A stretch of DNA of 64,000 nt from Bifidobacterium bifidum ATCC 29521 = JCM 1255 = DSM 20456 (GCF_001025135.1 NZ_AP012323.1:496001-560000); one strand, 5' to 3'. Shown: positions 1-9,390, numbered from the stretch's first letter. Program-made: numbers and translations. The notes: generated from the sequence alone by a model not told the origin.

Positions 1-768
1 CTTGAACTCGGGCCACGTCTTGTTGAGCGGCATCTTGACCAGCGTCGGCTGCGGGCGTTCGATCTTGTCGAGCTCGGTGAACAGGCGGTCGAGCGCGTCC
101 GGGTCGGCGGTGAACGGCTCGCCGGCATGGGTGTTCGGGCATGACACGTTGACCTCGACCATGGCGCTGCGTCCGGCCGCGCGGCGCATGGAGATGCAGT
201 AGTCCTCGATGCCTTCGTCCAGGTCGCCGCACTTGTCGTCGTTGGTGCGTGCGATGGAGACGGACACCTGCATCGTCTTCGCGTTTGTCCACGCCTGCTC
301 CGCGCGGTCGATCACCTTGTCGGACCCGTCGTTGGCAAGGCCCACGTGCACCATCATCGAATCGTATTCCGGAAGACGGTGGAACCACGGCTTCGGATTG
401 CCGGCGCTGGCGCGGGAGGTCGTGGAGCCGACCGTCTCGAAGCCGAAGCCGACGTTGTCCATGAGCACCGGCATGTCGCAGTTCTTGTCGAGGCCGGCGG
501 ACAGGCCGAACGGGTTGGCGAAGTCGACGCCCATCACTGTGGTCTCCAGCACGGGGTCGGTGTAGTCGAGCATCTCGCGAAGCAGCCACATGAGCGGCGG
601 GATGCGTTTGGTGACGTTGCAGAACTCGATCATCTGGTCGTGCGCCACATCGGGGGTGTGGTTGAAGACGAAATTGGGTTTGATGATGTTCTTGTAACCG
701 AAAGTGAACAGGTCGGTGGTTGCTTTGTTCACCGCGTCGTGCCAGAAGTTTTCCGAAACATAAGCCAT
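1..768 (-). CDS. pyrD: Dihydroorotate dehydrogenase (partial, C-terminal part beyond left edge)
   Basis: The minus strand reads open from an ATG at 768 to the window edge (256 codons, no stop). PyrD oxidises dihydroorotate to orotate in pyrimidine synthesis. The N-terminal part has the FMN-barrel signature NPFGLSAGLDKN (family form NPFGLAAGLDKN) and EVNVSCPNT, followed by LVKMPLNKTWPEFK at the edge. The region upstream of the barrel (residues ~1-70) suggests the quinone-linked class 2 type rather than class 1. An in-frame ATG at 777 is an alternative start; neither has a well-spaced ribosome site. It is divergent from the gal regulator, with about 200 bases between them. The C-terminus cannot be judged. 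Confidence 0.88.
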   Translation of the reverse strand, partial: MAYVSENFWHDAVNKATTDLFTFGYKNIIKPNFVFNHTPDVAHDQMIEFCNVTKRIPPLMWLLREMLDYTDPVLETTVMGVDFANPFGLSAGLDKNCDMPVLMDNVGFGFETVGSTTSRASAGNPKPWFHRLPEYDSMMVHVGLANDGSDKVIDRAEQAWTNAKTMQVSVSIARTNDDKCGDLDEGIEDYCISMRRAAGRSAMVEVNVSCPNTHAGEPFTADPDALDRLFTELDKIERPQPTLVKMPLNKTWPEFK

Positions 769-930
769 GCCCTCCATTGTGTCACGCACGCGAAAAAACG
801 GCAACGATGCGGTTGCGTGGGTGCGGTCGGATCCGGCGGGTGGGGGAGAGTGCGGTAAAAGTGATGTTTTGTTCGTTTTTATGGAAGTAATGTGCGCAAC
901 ACGCATGTCAAACATTACGAAATGCACATA

Positions 931-968
931 TTGGTTTGGTTTATGCGCGAACATGTGCGATAATGTTC
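931..968 (+). promoter_or_regulatory. Probable promoter with overlapping palindromic operator of the gal operon
   Basis: A perfect palindrome GAACAT-N8-ATGTTC lies at 949-968. A GATAAT -10-like hexamer at 959-964 sits inside it, with a weak -35-like TTTGGT at 935-940 (18-base spacing). Transcription would then begin around 970-972, on top of the regulator's ATG at 971, which has no Shine-Dalgarno. That would give a leaderless mRNA. Overlap of palindrome and -10 fits negative autoregulation by the adjacent DeoR protein. The palindrome is seen; its use is inferred. Confidence 0.45.
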
Positions 969-970
969 AC

Positions 971-1774
971 ATGATATCCTCACAACGTCAACATCTGATA
1001 CTGAGCCGTCTGCGTACGCGCGGCGCAGTGCGCATCACGGCGTTGTCTAAGGAGCTCGGCGTTTCCGCGATGACCATTCGACGTGACATCGCCGATCTCT
1101 CTGACAAAGGTCTGCTGAAACGCGTGCATGGCGGTGCCGTCAGCACCAGCGCATTGCTCAGCGAGCCGCTGTTCTCTGTAAAGTCGCAGATGGACATTGG
1201 TCTCAAGGACGCCATCGCACGTGAAGCGGTGCAATATGTGGCCCCCGGCGATGTGATCGCCATAGGAGGCGGCACCACGGCCTACGTGTTCGCGCAGCAT
1301 CTGCTGGAAAGCCAGCAGGCGTCGGGCATCACCATCCTCACCAACTCGATTCCGGTCGCCGAGCTCGTGCAGGCGTTGGAATCCAAGGATGTGGAGGTGA
1401 TCGTAACGGGCGGCGTCACCACGCGGTCGAACTCGCTGGTCGGGCCGATCGCCGACAAGGTCATCGCGTCGCTGCGCGTCAACACCGTGTTTCTCGGCAC
1501 CCATTCCGTGTCGATTCCCCGTGGCTTCCTCATGCCGAACTCGCTGGAGGCGGCCACCGACATGGCGATGATGGGCATCGCCGACCGTACGGTCATCCTG
1601 ACCGACCACACCAAGTGGAGCTGTACATCACTATCGTTGTTCGCCCGGTTCGACCAGGTGGACACGGTCATCACCGACGATGGCCTCGACCACGAGTCCA
1701 TCGCCAAGACAAGGGATTTGGTAAAGGAACTCGTTCTGGCGCACCAGAGCGAACACACCGAAGAAAGTGAGTGA
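971..1774 (+). CDS. DeoR-family transcriptional regulator, probable galactose operon repressor
   Basis: A 267-residue protein with the DeoR-family layout. The N-terminal helix-turn-helix starts MISSQRQHLILSRL and contains VSAMTIRRDIADLS and LLKRVHGGAV. The C-terminal effector half has GDVIAIGGGTTAYVFA, ILTNSIPVAELV and ILTDHTKW, the sugar-phosphate binding fold of the family. I chose the ATG at 971 because the HTH follows at once; an in-frame ATG at 953 would add six residues. Neither start has a Shine-Dalgarno, so translation may be leaderless. The gene is followed by galT with almost no gap, so a role in galactose control is a natural inference. The true inducer is not visible. Confidence 0.85.
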   Translation: MISSQRQHLILSRLRTRGAVRITALSKELGVSAMTIRRDIADLSDKGLLKRVHGGAVSTSALLSEPLFSVKSQMDIGLKDAIAREAVQYVAPGDVIAIGGGTTAYVFAQHLLESQQASGITILTNSIPVAELVQALESKDVEVIVTGGVTTRSNSLVGPIADKVIASLRVNTVFLGTHSVSIPRGFLMPNSLEAATDMAMMGIADRTVILTDHTKWSCTSLSLFARFDQVDTVITDDGLDHESIAKTRDLVKELVLAHQSEHTEESE

Positions 1775-1778
1775 CACC

Positions 1779-3029
1779 ATGGCAGAAATCACCAACTACA
1801 CCCCGGGAGAGTATGCGAAGGAGCATATCCGCATCACACCGACCACGCTGGCCGACGGACGCGACTTCTTCTATCTCGACGACGATCCGGAATACGTCTC
1901 CGGCGCCAAGACCCGCGAGCTCAAGGACCCGCGCCCGCTGGACTACCGCTTCGCCCCGCACCTGGACGCCGACGGCAACGAAGTGCCGTACGCCGCCCCG
2001 CAGATGCGCCGCGACCCGCTGACCGGCGACTGGATCCCGATGGCCACCGCCCGCATGAACCGCCCGATCACCGCCGGCCCCGGCGCCACCGCCAAGGGCA
2101 ACCCGCTGGCCGCGCGCAAGCCCGGCGACCCGTACCAGGACGGCGAGGTGCCGGACACCGACTACAACGTCGTCGTGTTCGAGAACCGTTTCCCGTCGAT
2201 GGTGCGTGTGCCCGGTGTCTCCGAAGACGTCACCTACGTCGACGGCAACCCGCTGTGGGAGAAGAAGCTCGCCGCCGGCCGCTGCGAGGTCATCTGCTTC
2301 GACCCGAACGAGGACGGCCTGCCGGCCGACCTGCCGGTGTCCCGCCTGCGCACGGTTGTTGAGGCATGGGCCTTCCGTACCGCCGAGATCTCCAAGATGG
2401 AAGGCATCGAGCAGATCTTCCCGTTCGAGAACCACGGTGCCGAGATTGGCGTCTCCCTCGCCCACCCGCACGGACAGGTCTACTGCTACCCGTTCATCGC
2501 CCCGAAGATGGAGAAGGAACTCCAGCACACCGAGGCCTACCACGAGAAGACCGGCGGCAACCTGCTCAAGGACATCATGAACGCCGAGCTCGAAGCCGAG
2601 GAGCGCGTCGTGATGCGCAACCACAGCTGGGTCGCCTACGTGCCGGCCGCCGCCCGCTGGCCCCTTGAGGTTCATGTGGCTCCGGTGCGCGACGTGCTCA
2701 CCCTCGACCAGCTCAACGACCAGGAGCGCTGGGACCTCGCCTCGATGTACTCGCACCTTCTGAAGCGCGGCAACGCGTTCTTCGACAAGGGCGACGGCAA
2801 GGGCATGGACCTGCCGTACATCGCCGCCTGGCATCAGGCCCCGATCCACGACGCGCGTCGCGAGAACTACCGCCTGAACCTGCAGTTCTTCTCGTTCCGC
2901 CGCGCCGCCAACAAGATCAAGTACCTCGCCGGCTCCGAGTCCGGCATGGCCGCCTGGATCTCCGACACCACCCCGGAGCTCATCGCCAAGCGCTTCCATG
3001 AGCTTGGACAGATCGACATCTCCGACTGA
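1779..3029 (+). CDS. galT: Galactose-1-phosphate uridylyltransferase, class I
   Basis: A 416-residue protein. GalT exchanges UDP between glucose 1-phosphate and galactose 1-phosphate in the Leloir pathway. It carries the class I motifs: ENRFPSM, then the active-site HPHGQ (in SLAHPHGQVYCYPF) whose second His is uridylylated, and a late YIAAWHQAPIH segment. Length is slightly above that of E. coli GalT (~350), as in actinobacteria. The ATG at 1779 lies 4 bases past the stop of the DeoR gene; an in-frame GTG at 1767 would overlap that gene. The next gene on the same strand is galK, 89 bases on. The order regulator-galT-galK indicates one operon. Confidence 0.95.
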   Translation: MAEITNYTPGEYAKEHIRITPTTLADGRDFFYLDDDPEYVSGAKTRELKDPRPLDYRFAPHLDADGNEVPYAAPQMRRDPLTGDWIPMATARMNRPITAGPGATAKGNPLAARKPGDPYQDGEVPDTDYNVVVFENRFPSMVRVPGVSEDVTYVDGNPLWEKKLAAGRCEVICFDPNEDGLPADLPVSRLRTVVEAWAFRTAEISKMEGIEQIFPFENHGAEIGVSLAHPHGQVYCYPFIAPKMEKELQHTEAYHEKTGGNLLKDIMNAELEAEERVVMRNHSWVAYVPAAARWPLEVHVAPVRDVLTLDQLNDQERWDLASMYSHLLKRGNAFFDKGDGKGMDLPYIAAWHQAPIHDARRENYRLNLQFFSFRRAANKIKYLAGSESGMAAWISDTTPELIAKRFHELGQIDISD

Positions 3030-3118
3030 CAACGTTCTATGGGGGAGTCTGGCCGAACCGGGCTCCCCCTAGCAATATCCACTGCATATATAGCCATCAC
3101 ACAGAAGAAAGAACACCA

Positions 3119-4369
3119 ATGACTGCTGTTGAATTCATTGAGCCGTTGTCCCGCGAGGATGGTGTCTCACGGGCGACGAAGCTGTTCGTCGATATGTATG
3201 CCACCGCGCCCGAGGGCGTGTGGGCCGCTCCCGGCCGCGTGAACCTGATCGGCGAGCACACCGACTACAACGCGGGCCTGTGCCTGCCGATCGCGCTGCC
3301 GCACCGCACGTTCATCGCGCTCAAGCCGCGCGAGGACACCAAAGTCCGCGTCGTCTCCGACGTGGCGCCCGACAAGGTTGCCGAGGCCGACCTCGACGGC
3401 CTCAAAGCCCGTGGCGTGGACGGCTGGTCCGCCTACCCGACCGGCGTGGCCTGGGCCCTTCGCGAGGCCGGTTTCTCGCAGGTCAAGGGCTTCGACGCCG
3501 CGTTCGTGTCCTGCGTGCCGCTGGGATCGGGCCTGAGCTCGTCCGCCGCCATGACCTGCTCGACCGCGCTGGCCCTGGACGACGTGTATGGTCTCGGCTA
3601 CGGCTCCTCCGACGCGGGCCGCGTGACGCTGATCAACGCCGCGATCAAGTCCGAGAACGACATGGCCGGCGCCTCCACCGGCGGCCTCGACCAGAACGCC
3701 TCGATGCGTTGCACCGAAGGCCACGCGCTGCTGCTTGACTGCCGTCCGGAGCTCACTCCGCTGGAGAACGTCTCCCAGCAGGCCTTCGACCTCGACAAGT
3801 ACGGTCTGGAGCTGCTGGTGGTCGACACCCAGGCACCGCACCAGCTCAACGACGGCCAGTACGCCCAGCGTCGCGCCACCTGCGAGGAGGCCGCCCGCAT
3901 TCTCGGCGTCGCCAATCTGCGCGTCGCCGCCGATGGCATCTCCAAGGCCGACGACCAGTTCCAGGCGCTCAAGGAGACGCTGGATGCCCTGCCCGACGTG
4001 ACGATGAAGAAGCGCGTGCGCCACGTCGTCACCGAGATCGAGCGCGTGCGCTCCTTCGTGCGTGCGTTCGCCCAGGGTGACATCGAGGCCGCCGGCCGTC
4101 TGTTCAACGCCTCTCATGATTCGCTCGCCGCGGATTACGAGGTCACCGTGCCCGAGCTGGATGTCGCGGTGGATGTGGCCCGCAAGAATGGCGCCTACGG
4201 TGCGCGCATGACCGGCGGCGGCTTCGGCGGCTCCATCATCGCGCTCGTCGACAAGGGTCGCAGCCAGGAAGTCGCGCAGAAGATCGCCGACGAGTTCGAG
4301 GCTCGTGGCTTCCATGCGCCGCGCGCCCTGCCGGCGGTTGCCGCGCCCAGCGCCAGTCGCGAGGCCTGA
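3119..4369 (+). CDS. galK: Galactokinase
   Basis: A 416-residue GHMP-family kinase that phosphorylates galactose at C1 with ATP. The galactokinase signature GRVNLIGEHTDYNAG lies near residues 37-51, the ATP-binding PLGSGLSSSAA near 137-147, and the third GHMP motif MTGGGFGGSIIAL near 362-374. The start ATG is preceded by AGAAGAAAG at good spacing. It is the last gene of the gal operon: a strong terminator hairpin begins 63 bases after its stop. Confidence 0.96.
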   Translation: MTAVEFIEPLSREDGVSRATKLFVDMYATAPEGVWAAPGRVNLIGEHTDYNAGLCLPIALPHRTFIALKPREDTKVRVVSDVAPDKVAEADLDGLKARGVDGWSAYPTGVAWALREAGFSQVKGFDAAFVSCVPLGSGLSSSAAMTCSTALALDDVYGLGYGSSDAGRVTLINAAIKSENDMAGASTGGLDQNASMRCTEGHALLLDCRPELTPLENVSQQAFDLDKYGLELLVVDTQAPHQLNDGQYAQRRATCEEAARILGVANLRVAADGISKADDQFQALKETLDALPDVTMKKRVRHVVTEIERVRSFVRAFAQGDIEAAGRLFNASHDSLAADYEVTVPELDVAVDVARKNGAYGARMTGGGFGGSIIALVDKGRSQEVAQKIADEFEARGFHAPRALPAVAAPSASREA

Positions 4370-4372
4370 TTA

Positions 4373-4535
4373 TCGCAGCGAACGGTTCTCAATAAGAAAC
4401 GTGCGAGGATTCCTCACAAAAGCGCACATATGAACAATCGGCGGAAGCCCGGAATTCCGGACTTCCGCCGATTGTTTTGTTCGTTTCGCGCGCGATGAGG
4501 CTCGCACCTTTCTTATTGAGAACCGTTCGCTGCGA
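4373..4535. repeat. 35-bp inverted repeat pair flanking a terminator
   Basis: The arm at 4373-4407 (begins TCGCAGCGAACGGTTCTC) is repeated in inverted orientation at 4501-4535, 34 of 35 bases identical. The 93 bases between them carry the galK terminator hairpin. The left arm starts 3 bases after the galK stop. The right arm lies just before the terminator of the convergent MFS gene. I see no target-site duplication and no transposase. It could be a small non-autonomous element, an invertible segment, or a large cruciform. Confidence 0.8.
4433..4481 (+). terminator. Rho-independent terminator of the gal operon
   Basis: A perfect 15-bp stem, AACAATCGGCGGAAG (4433-4447) with its complement at 4462-4476, enclosing a palindromic CCGGAATTCCGG loop and followed by TTGTT. 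It lies 63 bases after galK. Confidence 0.85.
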
Positions 4536-4540
4536 CAACC

Positions 4541-4575
4541 AAAAAAGGGAGCGGATTTCGCCGCTCCCTTTTTTA
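4541..4575 (-). terminator. Terminator of the MHS transporter gene, possibly bidirectional
   Basis: AAAAAAGGGAGCGG (4541-4554) pairs with CCGCTCCCTTTTTT (4561-4574) around a 6-base loop. On the minus strand the stem is followed by the T-run. The symmetrical A/T flanks would also stop plus-strand transcripts from galK. Confidence 0.85.
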
Positions 4576-4586
4576 TCTATCTCAGA

Positions 4587-5912
4587 TCACTTCTCGTAAT
4601 CCTCGTCCTTGCTTTCCTTGATCAGGAACAGGGCGATCAGGGCGAGCAAGGACATCACGGCGAGGTACCAGCCGACGGACTCGACGGCGCCGGTCGACTT
4701 GACCAGTGCGGTGGAGATGGCCGGGGCGAACGCGCCGCCGAGGATGGCGGCGAGGTTGTAGCTCAGGCCGGCGCCGGAGTAACGCACGTGAGTCGGGAAC
4801 AGCTCGGGCAGATAGGCGCCGCAGGGGCCGAACAGGCCGCCCATCAGCGCGAAGCCGACGCACAGGAACAGCATCACGGTCAGGACGTTGTGCTGCAGGG
4901 ACTGCATGGCGAACAGACTGAACACCAGCGTCGCGAGCGTGGTGGAGATCAGCACGGTCTTGCGGCCGAGCTTGTCGGAGTAGATGCAGGTCACGAAGAT
5001 GAAGATCGCGAAGAACACCACGGAAACCATCTGCATGGCCAGGTATTCGTTCTGGCTGAAGGGTGGCTTCATGACCTTGACGGCGTAGCTCAGCGACCAC
5101 GTGCCCAGCACGTAGAACAGCGAGTATGTGATGCCCATGGCGAAGGTGCCGAGAAGCACTTCCTTCCAGTACGGCAGCAGCGAGCGCAGCGGGTGCTTCA
5201 CCACGCGGTCCTGCTCGACTGCCTTGCGGAAGATCGGGGTCTCGGTCATGCGCAGACGCACGTACAGGCCGATGATGACGAGCACTGCGGAGCACAGGAA
5301 CGGGATACGCCAGCCCCAGGCCTGCATGGCCGTGGATCCGAGCGTGGAGTCGAGCAGCAGGTTCAGGCCGTAGGCGCAGAAGAAGCCGATCGGGGCGCCG
5401 AGGTTCGGGAAGGAGCCGTACAGGGCGCGCTTGTTGGCCGGGGCGTTCTCGGTAGCGACCAGCGCGGCACCGGACCATTCGCCGGCGAGACCCACGCCCT
5501 GGCAGGCGCGGCAGATGCACAGGATGACGATGGACAAGGCGCCCAGCTGCTCATAGCCTGGCAGCAGGCCGACGACGAACGTGGAGATACCCATCGTCAT
5601 CAGGGCGACGACCAGCGTGGTCTTGCGGCCGATCTTGTCGCCGAAGTGGCCGAACAGCATGGAGCCGAACGGGCGGGCGAGGAACGAGACGGCGAACGTC
5701 AGGAACGCGTACATCGTGCCCAGCGCCGGATTGGCCTTCGACGCGGCCGGGAAGAAAATAGTGCCGAAATAGCTGGCGGCTGCGATGGAATAGCAGTAGT
5801 TGTCGTAGAACTCGATGGCGGTGCCGACCATGGAGGCGGCGATGATCTCGGGAACCGAGTCCTTCTTCACCGCACCGGCCTTGGACACGGCCGCGGTAGC
5901 AGTAGCAGACAT
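4587..5912 (-). CDS. MFS transporter, metabolite:H+ symporter (MHS) family
   Basis: A 441-residue integral membrane protein with about 12 predicted hydrophobic segments. The start SVPEIIAASMVGTAIEFYDNYCYS is the typical MHS opening, and the loop 2-3 motif GHFGDKIGRKTTL is the major-facilitator signature, partly repeated in the second half as YSDKLGRKTVL. RACQGVGLAGEWSGA before TM5 is also characteristic of MHS (ProP, KgtP, ShiA relatives). The substrate is a small organic acid, osmolyte or similar; the sequence does not tell which. The ATG at 5912 is preceded by GAGGGG. It is convergent with galK and separated from it by terminators, so it is probably not part of the gal operon. Confidence 0.9.
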   Translation of the reverse strand: MSATATAAVSKAGAVKKDSVPEIIAASMVGTAIEFYDNYCYSIAAASYFGTIFFPAASKANPALGTMYAFLTFAVSFLARPFGSMLFGHFGDKIGRKTTLVVALMTMGISTFVVGLLPGYEQLGALSIVILCICRACQGVGLAGEWSGAALVATENAPANKRALYGSFPNLGAPIGFFCAYGLNLLLDSTLGSTAMQAWGWRIPFLCSAVLVIIGLYVRLRMTETPIFRKAVEQDRVVKHPLRSLLPYWKEVLLGTFAMGITYSLFYVLGTWSLSYAVKVMKPPFSQNEYLAMQMVSVVFFAIFIFVTCIYSDKLGRKTVLISTTLATLVFSLFAMQSLQHNVLTVMLFLCVGFALMGGLFGPCGAYLPELFPTHVRYSGAGLSYNLAAILGGAFAPAISTALVKSTGAVESVGWYLAVMSLLALIALFLIKESKDEDYEK

Positions 5913-6288
5913 GAAAGTCTAACCCCTCTAATTCATTCAATCTCTGATACGAGCCGACGCCGCGACCGATTGTGCGGTGCGTGGTCGATATGCTCGCGGG
6001 TAGCGGGGTGCGTGGGCGTCGTCGCCCGAGCTTGTGGCCCCAGCGATGCGCTCACACACCGCTGTGCTTGATGTAAAGGTGTAGTCGACTTATGAAAGCG
6101 ATGGTAATACTGCTCACATTGTGGACGATTGTCCGTTTGCGCCTGGATGATCCCCGCGTGAACAATGCCGACGTCGGATTCGGCCGATGGCCTGCGGACA
6201 CGCCCAAATGGACGGTTCGGCAGTATTTCACGCCCGCTCCATATACTTGACACTACTTGCAGTAATCGGTTTCGAGCGGGGGAGTCCC
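5913..6288. other. Divergent intergenic region without a gene
   Basis: 376 bases between the starts of the MHS transporter and the ACT-domain gene. It must hold both promoters. TATACT at 6242-6247 and TTGACA at 6247-6252 stand out but have no well-spaced partner, so I do not assign a promoter. No RNA gene or credible short ORF was seen. Confidence 0.6.
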
Positions 6289-6561
6289 ATGAACAAGGCA
6301 ATCATCACCGTCGTCGGCCAGGACACGGTCGGCATCATCGCGCGCGTGTGCACGTACCTGTCCGATCACAAGGTCAACGTGCTGGATATCTCACAGACCA
6401 TCATCGACGGCTTCTTCAACATGATGATGATCGTCGACTACTCCGGCGCGGACAACGAGTTCGGCGTGATCGTCGAGGACCTGGACAAGCTCGGCGAGCA
6501 GATCGGCGTGCGCATCCGCTGCCAGCGCGAGGAGATCTTCACGAAGATGCACCGCGTCTGA
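6289..6561 (+). CDS. ACT-domain protein of the UPF0237 type
   Basis: A 90-residue protein that is essentially one ACT domain: [21 protein letters not shown], then [22 protein letters not shown], then a second helix/strand region ending FTKMHRV. The start ATG follows GGGGGAG at good spacing; upstream in-frame starts lack one. The family (PF13740) is predicted to bind a small ligand, perhaps an amino acid. Its gene is very often next to a UPF0210 gene, as here (19-base gap), which suggests regulator and partner. The ligand is unknown. Confidence 0.88.
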   Translation: MNKAIITVVGQDTVGIIARVCTYLSDHKVNVLDISQTIIDGFFNMMMIVDYSGADNEFGVIVEDLDKLGEQIGVRIRCQREEIFTKMHRV

Positions 6562-6580
6562 GTCTCGAAAGGAACGAATC

Positions 6581-7945
6581 ATGCTGAATATCATGGAGGT
6601 CCGTGAGACCAACCAGATGATCGAGCAGGAGAAGCTTGACGTGCGCACCATCACGATGGGCATCTCGCTGCTTGACTGCGCGGCGGACAGCGTCGACAAG
6701 GTGTGCGACAGCATCTACGACAAGATCACTACCTACGCCAAGGACCTGGTCGCCACCGGCGAGGCGATCGAGCGGGACTACGGCATCCCGATCGTCAACA
6801 AGCGCATCACCGTCACCCCGATCTCGCTGGTCGGCGCGAGCTCATGCAAGAGCGAGGACGATTTCGTCAAGATCGCGCACGCGCTCGATCGTGCCGCCAA
6901 GAAAGTCGGCGTCGACCTGATCGGCGGCTATTCCGCACTGGTGTCGAAGTCCATGACCCCCGCCGAGGAGCTGCTGATCCGCTCGCTGCCCAAGGCGCTG
7001 AGCGAGACCGACATCGTCTGCTCGTCCGTCAACGTCGGCTCCACCAAGACCGGCATCGACATGAACGCCGTCGAACTGCTCGGCCACATCATCAAGGACA
7101 TCGCCGCGCGCACCGCCGACAACGACTCCTACGGATGCGTCAAGTTCGTCGCCTTCTGCAACGTGCCCGACGACAACCCGTTCATGGCGGGCGGTTTCCA
7201 CGGCGTGACCGAAGGCGATGCGGTCATCAACGTCGGCGTGTCTGGCCCCGGCGTGGTGTCTCGCGCGCTCGACGCGGCGGTCGGCCGTGATTTCGAGTTC
7301 CTGTGCGAGACAATCAAGCGCACCGCGTTCAAGATCACGCGCGTCGGCCAGCTCGTGGCGCAGGAGGCCTCGCGCCGCCTCGGCATCCCGTTCGGCATCA
7401 TCGACCTGTCGTTGGCTCCGACGCCCGCGGTCGGCGATTCGGTCGGCGAAGTGCTGGAGAAGATCGGCCTGGAGCAGGTCGGCGCTCCCGGCACCACGGC
7501 GGCGTTGGCAATGCTCAACGACCAGGTCAAGAAGGGCGGCATCATGGCGTCGAGCTACGTCGGCGGTCTGTCCGGCGCGTTCATCCCCGTCTCCGAGGAC
7601 AAGAACATGATCGACGCGGCGGCATCCGGCTGCCTGACGCTGGAGAAGCTGGAGGCCATGACCTGCGTGTGCTCGGTCGGCCTTGACATGATCGCCATCC
7701 CCGGCGACACCAGCGCCGCCACGATCTCCGGCATGATCGCCGACGAGGCCGCCATCGGCATGGTAAACCAGAAGACCACCGCCGTGCGCGTGATCCCCGT
7801 GGCGGGCAAGGGCGTTGGCGAGATGGCCAACTTCGGCGGTCTGATGGGCTACGCTCCGATCATGCCGGTGAACCAGACGAGCTGCGAGGCGTTCGTGACC
7901 CGCGGCGGCCGTATCCCGGCCCCGATCCACAGCTTCAAGAACTGA
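6581..7945 (+). CDS. UPF0210/DUF711 (PFL) family protein
   Basis: A 454-residue protein matching the DUF711 family over its length. Conserved stretches include [56 protein letters not shown] and a C-terminal [19 protein letters not shown] precedes the ATG. The family has no established reaction that I can name; distant relation to glycyl-radical/PFL-type barrel proteins has been noted in its naming. It is co-transcribed with the ACT-domain gene upstream. No signal peptide or membrane segment is seen, so it is cytoplasmic. Confidence 0.88.
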   Translation: MLNIMEVRETNQMIEQEKLDVRTITMGISLLDCAADSVDKVCDSIYDKITTYAKDLVATGEAIERDYGIPIVNKRITVTPISLVGASSCKSEDDFVKIAHALDRAAKKVGVDLIGGYSALVSKSMTPAEELLIRSLPKALSETDIVCSSVNVGSTKTGIDMNAVELLGHIIKDIAARTADNDSYGCVKFVAFCNVPDDNPFMAGGFHGVTEGDAVINVGVSGPGVVSRALDAAVGRDFEFLCETIKRTAFKITRVGQLVAQEASRRLGIPFGIIDLSLAPTPAVGDSVGEVLEKIGLEQVGAPGTTAALAMLNDQVKKGGIMASSYVGGLSGAFIPVSEDKNMIDAAASGCLTLEKLEAMTCVCSVGLDMIAIPGDTSAATISGMIADEAAIGMVNQKTTAVRVIPVAGKGVGEMANFGGLMGYAPIMPVNQTSCEAFVTRGGRIPAPIHSFKN

Positions 7946-8015
7946 CGAGGTGCGCGGCGCTCCTCGGTGAGCCGGTGTCGCAGCGATATCGCTGAGCTGA
8001 TAGTGCCGATATCTC

Positions 8016-8057
8016 AAGCGGCCGTTTCCGCATGTGCGCGGGAACGGCCGCTTTCAT
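8016..8057 (+). terminator. Terminator after the UPF0210 gene
   Basis: AAGCGGCCGTTTCCGC (8016-8031) pairs with 8038-8053 (one G-U) around a 6-base loop, followed by TCATTATT. It lies 70 bases after the stop. Confidence 0.75.
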
Positions 8058-8311
8058 TATTATCCCCATCCAAGCCGCCTGACGTTTTCTTCCCCTCCCC
8101 GTCACCGATTCCAGCAGTGAAGTACTGATGAATATCGGCGGGGAATTTGCTGGGCATCAGGTTACTGTGCATACACTTGCAGCGTAGGGGAATAGAGAAA
8201 AACGACGTTGAATTTATGATGTCGGCAGAAGGCGCATGACATGCATCAGACACAAGCATCATCCGATTTGTCCTCATCCGGCATAGGGCATCCGTCTCGT
8301 TCTCCGCTGCC

Positions 8312-9390
8312 GTGCCGTCCGTGTCGCCGTGTCGCCTGCGCCGTCTGCTGACGGGTAGTGTGGTTCCGTTGCTGGCCGTCGGTTGTGCGTACCTACTGAT
8401 TCCCGCGTTCGGCCACGCGATTTGGTATGACGAGAGCTATTCGGTGGCGCTCACCTCGCACGGGTGGAGCGGCATATGGAATCTGGGCTCGCTTGACGTG
8501 CATCCGATCGGCTACTACATGCTGCTCAATCTGGTGCGGCTCGTGTTCGGCGAACATGTGGTGGCGTACCGTCTGATGTCGGCGGCGGCATCATGTGCAC
8601 TGGTCGTCGCCGGATACACGATGAGCGCTGGGACTGGGGAGCGCGCGCCGCACGGCTGTTCGCGGCGTTGGCGTGCTTCGCCCCGCCGTTCATGCGCATG
8701 GCGTTCCAGATTCGCATGTACTCATGGGCGGTGCTGGCCGTCGCGATGTGCTTCCTGTTCGCGATGCGCATCTGCATCAAGGCGCGCGGCAGTGGGCCCG
8801 TGCGCGTGAACGAGTGGATCGGATTCGCGCTGTTCTCCCTCGCCGGCGCGTACCTGCATTACTATGCGGTGCTCGTCGTGACCATCATCAATGCGATCGT
8901 GCTCGCCGTCGTATGCGCACGCGCCGTGGATCGCGCAGATGCTGTCGCAGGTGCGCAGTGTGTCGTCGGGGTATTGGATTCATTTCGAGTTCCCAATGAC
9001 GTTGATCCGGCTGATCGATTATCCGCTGATGGGCGAGGGTGCGCGGAACATCTATGATCCGGCGACGATATGCCTGCCGACTATATCGTGAAGGCCGTCG
9101 GCGGGAACGTGCACCGCAATGCCGTCATCGTCTCAGACAGTCCCCGCATACTTGGCGTGCTCGCCGCATCCGGGCGCCGGGATATTCCGCTGCGCTACGC
9201 GTTGTGGACTGAAGACGCATGGTGGGATCAGCGGGCTTTGCCGGCGTATCTGGACCGGGTTCGCGTCTGCCACAGCTGGGATATGGCCGTGCAGTCTGAT
9301 ACCAGGCAAGTCGTTGTGATTCGCTCGTTGCCGGCCGGCCCTGCGGGAGAGGCCAGACCGGGCAATGGCGAGGTCAAATTGGGTGGATTC
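8312..9390 (+). pseudogene. Broken GT-C/GT39-like membrane glycosyltransferase
   Basis: Consecutive reading frames carry pieces of one membrane glycosyltransferase. The first (8312 to about 8620) has AIWYDESYSVALTSHGW and DVHPIGYYMLL, the luminal acidic motif and His-Pro loop of GT-C enzymes. The second (about 8625-8925) has LFAALACFAPPFMRMAF and transmembrane segments. A third (about 8925-9055) has YWIHFEFPMTLIRLI, and a fourth (from about 9070) gives a plausible C-terminal domain (ALWTEDAWWDQRALPAYLDRV). At least three frameshifts, and fewer membrane segments than a full enzyme of ~500 residues, show it is dead. The GTG at 8312 is a guess for the original start. Original lipid-sugar donor and target are unknown. 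Confidence 0.7.

Noticed and set aside
883-911. pyrD promoter from TTGACA on the minus strand (906-911)
   Set aside because: No acceptable -10 hexamer lies 16-18 bases downstream, so I could not support it.
8014-8277. Short minus-strand ORF of 87 codons
   Set aside because: No ribosome site, it overlaps the terminator hairpin, and it has no recognisable motif.
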